The position numbers and the translations under genes were made by a program. DNA of 64,000 nucleotides, from positions 5,420,545-5,484,544 of the forward strand of contig NW_024724368.1 in assembly GCF_018991925.1 (NCBI RefSeq), written 5' to 3'. Position 1 is the stretch's first letter; the number at the start of each line of letters is the position of its first letter. Shown piece after piece: positions 11,537-22,859 of the stretch. The stretch comes from Homarus americanus. Its lineage: Eukaryota; Arthropoda; Malacostraca; Decapoda; Nephropidae. The notes beneath the pieces were generated by a model. The model ran no database searches. It was not told where the DNA came from and worked only from the letters and a program-made list of their open reading frames with translations.

Positions 11537-12059
11537 CACACGATTGATACATTTGCGATACCCAGCTGATGGATCCATCGTCGTGATTGGTTGAATGCGT
11601 TGCACAACCACAGGATCCGTGGAAGATATTGCATCTTGTTTCAGTCTTGGTGTTTCAAACATACTGATAGCTATGTAGGCGGTAAAAGAAAATATGAATA
11701 AGCATAGAATAAGAAAAAATTAAAAATAAATAAATATATTCCTATAAAAGAGATGATGAAAAATACTGTTCTTACAAATAAGATGGTGAAAAACATCCAA
11801 GCTAAATTTGTTTAATATTAACTCATGGATGTACTTACAATAAATATGTTTCTTATAAAATACATCTGCAATACTAAATTTTAAGAGAGTAAAATCACAT
11901 TTATTCAAAGTTATTCACATTTTTGCTTACTAAGGTTATCAATTTACTAATGCAATTAAACCGTTGCATATGAGACACCAATATTCTAAACAGCAATATT
12001 GTGAAATGACATGAATTCATGTATTGGTGTATACTGCGGAAATATGGCAATGGGAACGT

Positions 12060-12325
12060 TTTTTAGGAAAGTCTTCGAGGTAGTAGATAATGACGAAAAT
12101 TACGATGTTATTTAATTAGACTTTAGCAAAGCATTTGACAGAGTACCGCATCAGAGGCTTCTGAGAAAAATTAAGGCTCATGGTATCGAGCGGAAAGTTT
12201 TAAATTAGATAAAATCATGACTCACCGATAGAACGCAGAGGGTCAGCGTAGATGGTGTTAAATCTGAGTGGGGCCGTGTAACCAGTGGGGTTCCCCAGGG
12301 GTCAGTACTAGGCCCACTCTTCAGA
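12060..12325 (+). mobile_element. Jockey/CR1-like LINE reverse-transcriptase fragment
   Basis: The plus strand reads LDFSKAFDRVPHQRLL (RT motif A region), then [15 protein letters not shown] (motif B), interrupted by several stops. Only the central RT is present, without endonuclease or YxDD. A dead fragment inside the proposed intron of crustin B. Confidence 0.8.
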
Positions 12326-12419
12326 GGCAACTGAAGATGTCTTGAATAAAGACGAAAGCTAAGGTGCTCCGTTGTTTCCCTTTTCCCGTGTGATTTTATC
12401 AAGATATATATATACATAC

Positions 12420-12540
<121 letters not shown>

Positions 12541-12751
12541 GTGCAGCCACTTAGCTTGTGTCCATCCCCGACCAAAAGTATTCATAAAAAAATTCAGCCT
12601 TTTAATTAATGTTAGTCAATCTTAAAAAGAAGTAAGCTGAGTAATTTGCATAATTATATATTACCTGTATACGCATTCTTATACATATTTTTTTTATTTA
12701 TCATTAACTTTACAGCAAAACTTCGGATGAATAAAAAGCTCACCTTTACAG

Positions 12752-14915
12752 ATGAAAGTTGTGTGGCTGTTGATTTTGGCGGTGGCGCTCGTGGTGGCAG
12801 AGGAGACAGAGGAGACAGAGGAGGAAGGGGAGGCAGAGGAGGAAGAGGAGGCAGAGGAAGAAGAGGAGGCAGAGGAAGAAGAGGAGGCAGAGGAAGAAGA
12901 GGAGGCAGAGGAAGAAGAAGAGGCAGATAAGGAAGGGAAGGCAGAGGAGGAAGAAAAGGCAGAGAAGGAAGGGGAGGCAGAGGAGGAAGAGCAGGCAAAG
13001 GAGGAAGGGGATGCAGAGGAAGAAGAAAAGGCAGAGAAGGAAGGGGAGGCAGTGGAGGGAGAAAATGCAGAGGAGGAAGAGACTGGTGTCATTTTAGAAG
13101 TGGAAGAAATGGCAGAGACGAATGCCATGGCAAAGGGGGAAGAAATGGCAGAGACTGATGCCATGGCAGAGGGGGAAGAAATGGCAGAGACTGATGCCAT
13201 GGCAAAGGGGGAAGAAATGGCAGAAGGGGAAGAAATGACAGAGGGGGAAGAAATGGCAGAGACTGATACCATGGCAGAGGGGGAAGAAATGGCAGAGACT
13301 GATGCCATGGCAAAGGAGGAAGAAATGGCAGAAGGGGAAGAAATGACAGAGGCTGATGCCATGGCAGAGGCTGATGCCATGGCAGAGGGGGAAGAAATGG
13401 CAGAGACTGATGTCATGACAGAGGGTGATGGGTGATGTCATGACAGAGGGTGATGCTAAGGGAGAGACTGATGTCATGACAGAGGGTGATGCTAAGGGAG
13501 AGACTGATGTCATGACAGAGGGTGATGCTAAGGGAGAGACTGATGTCATGACAGAGGGTGATGCTCAGGGAGAGACTGATGTCATGACAGAGGGTGATGC
13601 TAAGGGAGAGACTGATGTCATGACAGAGGGTGATGCTCAGGGAGAGACTGATGTCATTGCACATACTAATGTCATGACAGAAGGTGAAGTCATGGTAAAG
13701 AGTGATGTCATCTCAGAGCGTGATATCATGGCAGAGGGTGAAGTCATGGCAGAGGGTGATATCATGGCAGAGGGTGAAGTCATGGTAAAGAGTGATGTCA
13801 TCTCAGAGGGTGAAGTCATGGTAAAGAGTGATGTCATGGCAGAGGGTGAAGTCATGGTAAAGAGTGATGTCATCTCAGGGGGTGATATCATGGCAGAGGG
13901 TGAAGTCATGGTAAAGAGTGATGTCATCTCAGAGGGTGAAGTCATGGTAAAGAGTGATGTCATGGCAGAACGTAATCTCATGACAGTACCTACTACAGAA
14001 AACATCGATGAACTGACAAACGACAATAAAGCTGAGGAAGTGAACCAAACCCGCATCATACCTGGACATATATTCCTTTTATATCCAATATTAGGAAATA
14101 GTTTCGGTGTTAATCCAACATCAAGAAGTGTGGCCAGTGTCAATCTAGCACCTGGAAATAGTTTCGGTGTCAATCCAACATCAAGAAGTGTGGCCAGTGT
14201 CAATCTAGCACCTGGAAATAGTTTCGGTGTCAATCCAACATCAAGAAGTGTGGCCAGTGTCAATCTAGCACCTGGAAATAGTTTCGGTGTCAATCCAACA
14301 TCAAGAAGTGTGGCCAGTGTCAATCTAGCACCTGGAAATAGTTTCGGTGTCAATCCAACATCAAGAAGTGTGGCCAGTGTCAATCTAGCACCTGGAAATA
14401 GTTTCGGTGTCAATCCAACATCAAGAAGTGTGGCCAGTGTCAATCTAGCACCTGGAAATAGTTTCGGTGTCAATCCAACATCGAGAAGTGTGGCCAGATT
14501 CAATCTAGCATCTGCAAATAGTTTCGGTGTCAATCCAAATTCAGTTACCAGACATAGTGTTATTCCAACATCAAGAAACAGATTTGGTGTCAATCCAGTA
14601 ACTGTAAGTAGAGCCCCTGTCAATCCATCGCTTGGTAGTGGATTAGGAAATATTGTAAGAGGCTGCCGCAACTTGTGCAGGACACCCCGGGGACCGGTTG
14701 CTTGCTGTGTGGAGTCCAACCGAGTCCAAATACTCACTAATGTTGTCAAGCAAGGGTTTTGCCCAACTATCCAAATCGTCTGTCCACACTTCCAAAGAAT
14801 CCATCGCCCAACATCCTGCACCAGCGATCGTAACTGCAAAGGCATTAACAAGTGCTGTTTCAACTCTTGTCTAAAACAACACATTTGTACACCTCCTCTT
14901 GCCTTCGGTCGATAA
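12752..14915 (+). CDS. Crustin B: acidic-repeat crustin with WAP domain, frameshifted
   Basis: Signal peptide MKVVWLLILAVALVVA is followed by a Glu/Ala tract (12800-13090), MAETDAMAEGEE-type repeats (13090-13430), 36-bp DVMTEGDAKGET repeats (13435-13660), and DVISEGEVMVKS repeats (13670-13975). Seven 60-bp copies of NSFGVNPTSRSVASVNLAPG follow (about 14095-14515). The Cys-rich segment starts at 14663 (C-x3-C-x8-CC) and the WAP domain at 14760, with family-exact cysteine spacing, ending LAFGR. The frame opened by the ATG stops at 13433-13435 (GGGTGA). The downstream frame continues to 14915, so total length is one base over a multiple of three; the surplus is best placed in the GGG run at 13431-13433. 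Either a sequencing or allelic indel, or an inactive gene. Without it the product is about 720 aa. The central domain replaces the usual Gly-rich region; I know no crustin with such an acidic domain. The acceptor abuts the ATG. Confidence 0.75.
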
Positions 14916-15073
14916 AGGTTTAATTATATATTTTTCTAAATTATTCTTTAGCCACCTGAGACCCAGCAAATCTCCGCTGGTAGGGTACAAATTATTATTT
15001 TTTGTTGACTTTATACATAAATTATGTAAACTACTTCTTTATATGTAAGTTGTTCCCTCAAAGTAGAACATAA

Positions 15074-15079
15074 AATAAA
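15074..15079 (+). terminator. Polyadenylation signal of crustin B
   Basis: AATAAA about 160 bases after the TAA stop. Confidence 0.6.
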
Positions 15080-15165
15080 AATTCTTACTGTAACCATCTA
15101 TTATCATTACTCTAAAGTATTTGGACCTTTTTTCTGTAAACCTTGGTTGAATGTTTTAAGTGATT

Positions 15166-15598
15166 CACAGCAAAGGCAAAAAGAACAAAGTACCAATAGA
15201 GGCACAAAGGGAGCCAGAGATCTTGGGGTTCAGAGGTATTCCTGTGACTCCTGGTGTTGGGCCCGTCGGAGCATTCAATGGTCAGTATCTAATCGGCGAC
15301 GGTTTCGGTTTATATCCAGTATTTGGAGGTGGATTTGGAAGATTCCCCCGTCAATCCCCCACTGCCGCTACTGGTGCAGGACATCCTAGGGTCAGTCTTA
15401 TTGCTGTGAGAACGTCAATCAACCCAAAGCTTCGCTGATGTAGTCAAGCCCGGACAATGCCCGCCTGTCCACCTGTCAGATGGATTTGGTCCCTCTTCAT
15501 CCTGTTCCAAAGGCGGTGCCTGCGGAGGCGTTGACAAGTGCTGCTTCGACATTTTTCAACAACACACATGAAGAGATCCTCTTGACTTCGGTGGCTGA
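15166..15598 (+). pseudogene. Crustin pseudogene related to crustin C
   Basis: Lies 250 bp downstream of crustin B. It opens with SKGKKNKVPIEAQ, matching SKAKKNKGPSTDT of crustin C, then a short GGGFG piece, then CRYWCRTS followed by TAG. After that come GQSYCCENVNQPKAS, a frame change, and VVKPGQCPPVHLSDGFGPSS (the second WAP cysteine is deleted). CSKGGACGGVDKCCFD is then followed by a deletion that removes the next Cys, an early TGA, and a degenerate DPLDFGG end. No signal peptide or leader exon precedes it. Multiple independent lesions make this a true pseudogene. Confidence 0.9.
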
Positions 15599-15599
15599 A

Positions 15600-17355
15600 A
15601 GTCGACTGAGGATGAAATTCGTTGTTATAATTATCTGTAAATGCTGTAAACTATATTCTTCGAGTCATTCTATTTTCAGCTCAAAAATATAAAAAAGTAT
15701 ACTGTAAGAAATATATTATCAATCACTTAATATATTAGGCTATACTATCAGTGGAAGAATACAACAGGCTGATTTATGATGTTTGTCGTTTAAACAGAAA
15801 GTGAAGCAGAAACATTTATCACAGATTAAACTTTAACAGCCATTTCTTTAGCCACTTCTGAAGCTGACAGATCTTTCTTAACAGTCCGTTTGGTTCTTAA
15901 TTTCCTCGGTTAACGTGGCATCGTCACCCTTCTTTAACAAAAAATTCACGTATGATAATTTCTAGCCACTGGGAATCTTATGATCATCTCAACATCTTAC
16001 AGGTTCTTGGAGCTCTTTATTCCAACTGCCAACGGAATTTACCATAGAGGTCAGAGGTTAAGGTAAATTTCTTATAATTTTCACTGGACAGTTTCTGGAA
16101 CAAGGACCTGCAATTCCCATGGACGTTGTAATAATGGAACCAGAAAAAAACGATAACAGTTGTTGGAGGGAAGATTATTGTCAGGAATTTTGCAATAGTC
16201 GCTTATGCATTCAAGTTTGTGGTACGACTGCAGATCCCATTATAATATGCGGATGAAAAATATGAGAGACTACTCCAATGAAGTTAAAATTTTACCACGG
16301 CTACACTATCAAAACTCTGGAAGATTACGTATGACTGCTGTTTAATAATTAGAAAATGTGTAGTCAATGCACTAATTCAATGGTATATCCTGTTATAAAT
16401 AAATAACAAAGTCATTATAAGATTTAAACCATGTTACTAGCCGTTATGGACAACTGATCATGTCGCGTCTTAATAATACATGTTATAACGAGTGTTCTTC
16501 TACACCACTATAAGATGATTTGGCCCAACTATTGTTCCATCTGAAGTGTACCTGCATATTAACACCAGCCACAATACAGGCAGGTTTAGATAGTATAAAA
16601 TGCTACTCTGCCTTTTGTCGTATTTATGCCATGGTGAGTTCTAAGCCTTGATATGCACATCTTAATATAAACTTACATGTTGATAATTCGTTGATAGAAG
16701 TTAATAGAACGTCCAGTAGTTAGGAAGTTAGGTCAGGTCTATCTCTCGTGGTTTTGTCGTGATTTCTTTTCTCTCAAAGCTGAGGCTGTTCCGCCCTCTA
16801 TCAACGTTGGTGCAGGTGTAACAAGCCTCCTCGGCCTCCTCTTGTGAACCCACGAGGTCTATTGGCGGGAAATTGTAAGGCCTCAACTATAGATTATCAT
16901 TGTGTAGGTCAATTTATAATACATGGCATAATTCCATATTGCGTTTTATTTTTGGTGCGAATGATAATTTTAAATAAAAACAAGACGATTTTCATCCATG
17001 TCACTTTTGGCACATTTAAACCATAATCGAGATATTGGGACTTGAAAATCAGAAAACTACTGGAAAAGTTCTAAGCTATTACTACATATACTGCCACCAA
17101 CCAAATCTCGTGATTCTTTTTCTTTGCAAACAATAGTTTAAACAAATCTAAGACACTTTCCTTCTTTGACGTTTCCCTCGCAAACGACTTTGAACCGAGA
17201 TATTTAATATGCCGGGGGTCTGAACGTTTGGTAAGGTTAGGTAGTTTTGGTTGGTTAGGTATAATTTAATTAATTAGTAATTTGTGGTTGATAGCACCAA
17301 TCAAACCTACCTAACCTTACCTAACTTCCTAACCGGGCCGAGTTTGTATAGGGGC
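15600..17355. other. Intergenic; no gene seen
   Basis: AT-rich sequence without recognisable coding or element structure. A near-palindromic pair, GGTTAGGTAGTTTTGG and CCTACCTAACCTTACC, occurs around 17235-17330. Confidence 0.4.
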
Positions 17356-17359
17356 ATGT

Positions 17360-17915
17360 AATGGCTCTCTGTTACACATTGTTTGCAAGTACTACGCATG
17401 TACTGGCTCTCTGTTACACATTGTTGGCAAGTACTACGCATGTACTGGCTCTGTTACACATTGTTGGCAAGTACTGGGCATGTAATGGCTCTCTGTTACA
17501 CATTGTTGGCAAGTACTGGGCATGTAATGGCTCTCTGTTACACATTGTTGGCAAGTACTGGGCATGTACTGGCTCTCTGTTACACATTGTTGGCAAGTAC
17601 TGGGCATATAATGGCTCTCTGTTACACATTGTTGGCAAGTACTGGGCATGTACTGGCTCTCTGTTACACATTGTTGGCAAGTACTGGGCATGTACTGGCT
17701 CTCTGTTACACATTGTTGGCAAGTACTGGGCATGTAATGGCTCTCTGTTACACATTGTTGGCAAGTACTGGGCAAGTACTGGCTCTCTGTTACACACTGT
17801 TGGCAAGTACTGGGCATGTACTGGATCTCTGTTACACATTGTTGGCAAGTACTGGGCATGTACTGGTTCTCTGTTACACACTCTTGGTAAGTACTGGGCA
17901 TGTACTGGCTGTTAC
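17360..17915. repeat. 42-bp minisatellite, about 13 copies
   Basis: Unit GGCTCTCTGTTACACATTGT + TGGCAAGTACTGGGCATGTA + AT/CT. Because 42 is divisible by three, long open frames run through it on both strands; they have no start context or family and are not genes. A single displaced copy sits at 18332-18382. Confidence 0.95.
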
Positions 17916-17936
17916 CGCCAGTAGAATAAACTAGAA

Positions 17937-17968
17937 GAGAGGGAGAGAGAGAGAGAGAGAGAGAGAGC
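17937..17968. repeat. (GA)n microsatellite
   Basis: GA-rich run followed by a G-run at the edge of the 42-bp array. Confidence 0.85.
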
Positions 17969-18331
17969 TGGGGGGGGGGGCAGGAGAAAGACAGAGGGAG
18001 TGTTGACAACGAGCTTTGCTGAAGTGTGAACAGCTGGCCCTCGTCTCCGGCTGACTAGATCGAAGGCAGTCTCGATCCGTCCAGTGACCTATCAAGTCAG
18101 GGAGTTAATAAGTCCTACATTTAGACCCGAAACACGTAAGTTTTATATGGTTTAACACCCCACTCTACTCAAATATATTATATGTAGTCGCTAATAGTGA
18201 TGGAACATACGATTGAATGAATTATCTTATACGTAACATATGTAATTTGTACTCTGCAGGTTTTGACCGAATAAAGAACAATCGAGTCCTACGTGTAAGG
18301 GTCTCATTAACCCACAGTCGCTCAATGGGCG

Positions 18332-18382
18332 GCAACACTGGCTATCTGTTACACACTGTTGGCAAGTACTGGGCATGTACTG
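18332..18382. repeat. Isolated copy of the 42-bp minisatellite unit
   Basis: GGCTATCTGTTACACACTGT then GGCAAGTACTGGGCATGTACTG, about 400 bp away from the main array. Confidence 0.85.
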
Positions 18383-19105
18383 AGGCCGAAACGTATCTAT
18401 ACCTGCATCAGTGTTGGTCAAGACTGGTTTTGAATGAACTCACACTCGGTGCCGTCAAACACTCTCAGGCAGGACATTACAACAGTTCACAACTCTCACT
18501 CAAAAAAGTTTTCCTTGACAGTTTTCTGAAATTGTGGCTTCTTCAACCTTAAGCTGTGACTTTTAGTGAGACGGCCATCCGCCAGCTCTAGGTACGAACC
18601 CTCGACTGAGTAATGTCCTCTGAGGTATTTATGAACTTCTTTTTAAGTAATACAAACTGAGGGCATAAGCAAATGCAATATGTTTCCCTTCAACCACCAC
18701 AGTACAGTAGCGATGACGAGAAAGAACAAAATGTACTACCACATACATATACACAGTACTTAATTTACTTTGAGGAGAGAGAAGAGGGTAGAATGGGGGA
18801 GGAGAAGGGAGGGAGAGGATCACCCGCCCAATATTTACATAGGGGGAGATGTTGGTCAAATGGTTATCATCCTGAAGGCCGACAGTGTTAAGGAGAGTAA
18901 TAATGTATTACAGTGAGCGCCACAGGTAGACAAAGGAAAAAGTGGTTTCAAACTTTTTATGGAGAGTCAATACCGAGTCACTCTGTCACCTTCACATTGT
19001 GTTATATAACTAGGAAATTGTTCTGTTGAATGATCTAGTTACTGAGCAACTCCCTAAAGATTACAAGATGAGTGGAATGTTCGTCTAATTTGTAATTCAC
19101 TAATG

Positions 19106-19535
19106 TGTACACACACACACACACATACGACTGTACGCTTCGGAGGGGCTGTCTCCACTTTTCAGTCACTCACCTGTGGTGTCCCCCATGTTGACGACTC
19201 CATCGTTGGTATCAGTATGAACAGCCCGGCCCCTGACTACAGCACCCTCCGGAATATAGTGAACGGTCTCCAAAACTGGGCCACCATGAACCATACCAAG
19301 ACCATGGTTATACACATCAACCTCACTGACCTTGTCCCACCTCCCTCCATTACACTGGGCCCCAACACACTTCATGTTGTGGGATCCACCAAGCTCCTCG
19401 GCCTTGAAATAGATAACAAACTGAACTGGAAAGCAAACGTCAGTACTGTACAATGTACATCCGTCAAAGCTTCCTGCTTTCGTCTCCACCTCCCCAGTCG
19501 TCTCACGGTCTTCGGAGTTCCCGGCTCCTAATTTA
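19106..19535 (+). mobile_element. LINE RT fragment next to an (AC)n tract
   Basis: After (AC)n at 19109-19125 the frame reads LTCGVPHVDDSIVGI, then APDYSTLRNIVNGLQNW, HTKTMVIHI and LLGLEIDNKLNWKANV. This is the YVDD-to-C-terminal part of the same LINE family as 61.6-63.5 kb (compare SPDYSSLQGTLDKLQAW and NHTKTVVMHIN there). Motifs B and C have been fused by an internal deletion, so it is inactive. Confidence 0.8.
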
Positions 19536-20636
19536 CCTATAAGAAACCTTTGTAGTTCACCATTATTATTACACCAACTGACAATGATTCAGAAAATTAT
19601 AAATAAAAAAAATATTTACGGGACCGAGACCTTAAAACAATTATTCAAGATGGAATAGTTAACTGTATTACCCTTGTCATTGATTAATTAGAAATACCAT
19701 CTTATGTAATATTTTTTTCGCAGATTAAACGAGCATTTGTTTTTACACATCATAATGTATTCTCGAGTGTTTATGGCTCCTGTGGAACTATTCACTTTGT
19801 CTCGAGATAAAAAACAAACAAACAGTGTGAAGTGTAACTGTGTGTCAGGGCTTCACAGTGTCAGTTGAAGGAGTCTGGTTCGTTGAGATTAAATTCTCAT
19901 CACGTAATTCTGTTTTCTTCAGTGATAAGATCCTTCGTCTCGCCACAACAAGTCTTGTCCAGGATTCTTTTACTTGGCTCTTTAGAGCCAAGTAAAAGAA
20001 TCCCACTCCTGACACCAATTTGTTACGAGTTGGGGATTTAGAATATAGTAAAAAGTCTACCCAGATCCCAACAGGCAACAACAATAAAAAAAACAAAGAC
20101 AATCGGACTATAAAAGGGTAGACAAAGGATGCGAGTTTTTGTTGTGTATAATAAAGTACCATAAATTCCTTAACAAAATATTCAGCTATCTATAATTTAC
20201 CCTTAACCATACTTAACCTAAACATTAACAGTATATACATATTTATACAACATACAATAATTTGAAGCAAGTGGACGTGGGGGAGGCAATATAAGATTAC
20301 AAATACTTAAGTGCAGAGCTGAGATGGCTGACGAGTAAGGCTGAGTATTGTAGAAGACGGTAGGTAGTCACTGTGCCGTAGGTTTCCAGGATAGGTGATC
20401 CTGTGATCACTTCCCAGAGTGAACTGCTCTCTCCTCGAATTGGAGCTGACAAAGAAGACTTTGAGGAGGTGACGCAACAACCAGGATATGGAGAAGGGAA
20501 ACCCCGGAGTGGTAACTAAGGCGGGTCATACTCGTGTTTCGTCCCTAGATGACGTTGCTCGTGGTGCTGGGTAGGTAGATCAGGACAATAGATGGCGTGG
20601 TTCGTAACAGAGGACAATTTACAATATTTACAGATT
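19535..20636. other. Intergenic with one long perfect hairpin
   Basis: No gene recognised; the notable feature is the palindrome at 19962-20003. Confidence 0.4.
19962..20003. repeat. Perfect 42-nt inverted repeat (20-bp stem, TT loop)
   Basis: GGATTCTTTTACTTGGCTCT, then TT, then the exact reverse complement. Too perfect for chance in neutral sequence of this age. It has no U-tract and sits in no transcript I can define. Confidence 0.95.
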
Positions 20637-20642
20637 TTTAAT
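20637..20642 (-). terminator. Polyadenylation signal candidate of crustin C
   Basis: Minus-strand ATTAAA about 75 bases after the stop; a common variant hexamer. Confidence 0.4.
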
Positions 20643-20715
20643 TAAGAATGTTGTCTAGGAAAAAATTGTGTGATTTTAGTAGATAGTAAATACTGATGAA
20701 ATTTAGGGGATTTCT

Positions 20716-21606
20716 TCAGCGACCGAAGCCAAGAGGAGCTTTACAGGTGTGTTGTTGTAGACAAGTATCGAAGCAGCACTTGTCAACTCCTCCGCAGGCA
20801 CCGTCGTTAGAACAGGATGACGGGGGACCAAAATTTCTGACAGGTGGACAGACGGGACGGACAGGCGGGCATTGTCCGGGCTTGACTACACCAGCGAAGC
20901 TTTGGGGTTCATTGACGTTCTCACAGCAATAAGCCTGACCCTGGGGTGTCCTGCACCAGTAGCGGCAGCCACTTGGGGGATTGACAAGGAATCCTCCTCC
21001 TAATCCACCGAATCCACCTCCAAAACCTGAATTGCCACCGAATCCGCCTCCAAAAGCTGGATTGCCACCGAATCCACCTCCAAATGCCGGATTACCACCG
21101 AATCCACCTCCAACAGCTGGGTTGCCACCGAATCCACCTCCAAAAGCTGAATTACCACCGAATCCACCCCCAAAAGCTGGATTGCCACCGAATCCACCCC
21201 CAAAAGCTGGATTGCCACCGAGTCCACCTCCAAAAGCTGGGTTGCCACCGAACCCACCTCCAAATGCTGAATTTACATCGAATCCGCCGCCGATCCCCAA
21301 GAACCGCTGGTTTCCCTTTGTATCTGTGCTGGGACCCTTGTTCTTTTTGGCTTTGCTGCGGGTACGGCCTTGAACAACGACCTCAGTGGCATCTAGAGCG
21401 ATTCCAGTGGCGTCGGCAGTGGCGTCAAGAACGACTCCACTGGCGTCTGCAGTGGCGTCAAGAGCGACTCCAATGACGTCTACAGTGGGGTCTACAGCGA
21501 CTTCAGTAGCGTCTTCAGCTCTGGTATCTTCAAGTTCATCCTCTGTGTCGCCATTCTCCGCCACCACGAGAGCCACAGTAACCAGGAGTAGCCACAACAG
21601 CTTCAT
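20716..21606 (-). CDS. Crustin C: intact type II crustin
   Basis: 296 aa in one exon. Residues 1-16 are a signal peptide (MKLLWLLLVTVALVVA). Residues 17-80 are acidic, with degenerate VxLDATADA(T/S)G repeats. A basic RTRSKAKKNKG patch follows, possibly a processing or binding segment (inference). About nine 10-residue GGFGGNPAFG units (30-bp repeat) form the Gly-rich domain at about 103-205. The Cys-rich segment begins at Cys214 (C-x3-C-x8-CC) and the WAP domain spans Cys246-Cys288 with KCCFDTC; the end is GFGR. The acceptor GGCAG abuts the ATG. It is the closest relative of crustin D: their C-terminal 83 residues differ at only a few positions. Secreted antimicrobial role is by family. Confidence 0.95.
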   Translation of the reverse strand: MKLLWLLLVTVALVVAENGDTEDELEDTRAEDATEVAVDPTVDVIGVALDATADASGVVLDATADATGIALDATEVVVQGRTRSKAKKNKGPSTDTKGNQRFLGIGGGFDVNSAFGGGFGGNPAFGGGLGGNPAFGGGFGGNPAFGGGFGGNSAFGGGFGGNPAVGGGFGGNPAFGGGFGGNPAFGGGFGGNSGFGGGFGGLGGGFLVNPPSGCRYWCRTPQGQAYCCENVNEPQSFAGVVKPGQCPPVRPVCPPVRNFGPPSSCSNDGACGGVDKCCFDTCLQQHTCKAPLGFGR

Positions 21607-21839
21607 CTGCCACGGGAAAGATTTGTGATGTATATGTCTTGCATTTTGCTGTGAACTCTACTTAATTCCTATACTCTTTCAAAACTGTGAGTAAATTTAC
21701 CTGTATATCTGATAGACAAATTGTTTTTATCCTCAGGAAGCCAGACGTCCACTGTGCTGGAAACTCTAATTCACTGAGCTGACAACATTCCCACAAAATT
21801 TTCTTGTATATTGAACTTATTTACAGATAAACAACTTAC

Positions 21840-21867
21840 CTTTGCAGGGACGTGTTGGAGTTCAACT
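21840..21867 (-). other. Leader exon of crustin C, 28 nt
   Basis: From initiator A (21867) to ..CTGCAAAG before donor GTAAGT; intron 21839-21607 (233 bp) ends immediately before the ATG. First bases AGTTGAAC match those of the A and D leaders. Confidence 0.75.
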
Positions 21868-21928
21868 GAGCTGAATGTGTGTGGTGAGCAACGCCTTATA
21901 TACTCGTACCTATGGTTGGATTCCTTGA
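21864..21928 (-). promoter_or_regulatory. Core promoter of crustin C
   Basis: TATATAAGGCG box (TATATAAG at 21902-21895), initiator TCAGTT (21869-21864), and upstream TCAAGGAAT (21928-21920), which partly matches the TCAAGGGCA motif of crustins A and D. A second possible start, TTCAG with A at 21872, lies 30 bases from the TATA box. Confidence 0.75.
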
Positions 21929-22449
21929 CGGTCGCCTTCCTCCGTATAGCAGCTGACCCCTCGAGCGTTCCTCGTCCATGCAAGGCTGCTATGACCTATA
22001 CTCTTCATAGAAGGTAAGTTACTTTTTCATGATGTGGTATAGAGCCGTTCCAGAACTACTTAAATGAGAATTCTGTCATGGCGGTAAAGGTTTGAGTATT
22101 CCCATAATGACAATGTAAACTATTGGCAGAAATTTAATAACGTCATCGACATATTAGTGTGAGTAGGTAAGTTACGTTGCCATTATTTTGGATAAAGAAT
22201 TTTTGTCACTTTGTAAATGGTGAAAATATTATAGCTTAACATTACATTTTAGTTAAGACACAATTTGAATATAATTGGTTGTTATTTTATGTTTTTTCTT
22301 TAGGTTACGCTATACGATATATTCATGATATTTGAGGATACTAAAAGAAAAATCTTGTGGGGTTTTAGTAAAAATAATCGACATGAGGTGTAACTGTGTG
22401 CCAGAATTTGTCTTAACGAAGCCAAGAATATTTCACTGAGTGTCTCAAG

Positions 22450-22553
22450 GAATACTGAAGCTTAATTGTCCACCCTAAGTCTATTTTTTCTGTGTTATAC
22501 GTGGTACTTAGGGTAGGTTAGGTCAGGTTAAGTTAGGTTAGGCTAGGTAAAAC
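22450..22553. repeat. Degenerate TTAGG-type repeat
   Basis: AGGGTAGGTTAGGTCAGGTT and further units at 22510-22553. They are preceded by ATACTGAAGCTTAATTGTCC and ACCCTAAGTC, a diverged version of the inverted-repeat end seen at 31.1 kb. Confidence 0.5.
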
Positions 22554-22617
22554 GGACATAGTCATAGCGTAAAAATGCATATAATTATTAGTTGTAGAAG
22601 CACAGAAGAAAATCTTT

Positions 22618-22805
22618 GCATGGCAGAAAGTAACAGGAATGCGGAAAGTAGTAGGGGCGCAGAAAGTACTAGGGGTGCAAAAAGTACTATGGGCGCAGAA
22701 AGTACTGGGGGTGCAGAAAGTACTAGGGGTGCAGAAAGTACTAGGAACGCAGAAAGTACCAGGAACGCAGAAAGTACTAGGAACGCAGAAAGTAGTAGGA
22801 ACATT
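22618..22805. repeat. 18-bp minisatellite, about 10 copies
   Basis: Unit AGGGGTGCAGAAAGTACT with AGGAACGCAGAAAGTACT variants. The AESTRG/AESTRN open frame across it is a by-product of the 18-bp period; it has no signal peptide or other domain. Confidence 0.9.
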
Positions 22806-22859
22806 GAAAATTTAGACAAGACACAAAATCCTCACTAAGTAGACAATTCATAGGTGATT

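Noticed and set aside
17361..17934. Open frames of 183-191 codons on both strands
   Set aside because: Product of the 42-bp repeat period, equally open on both strands.
18840..18900. tRNA/SINE-like A-box (TGGTCAAATGGTTATC)
   Set aside because: No B box (GGTTCGANNCC) at the right distance and no cloverleaf could be drawn.
22575..22838. AESTRG-repeat protein
   Set aside because: 18-bp minisatellite; no signal peptide or non-repeat domain.
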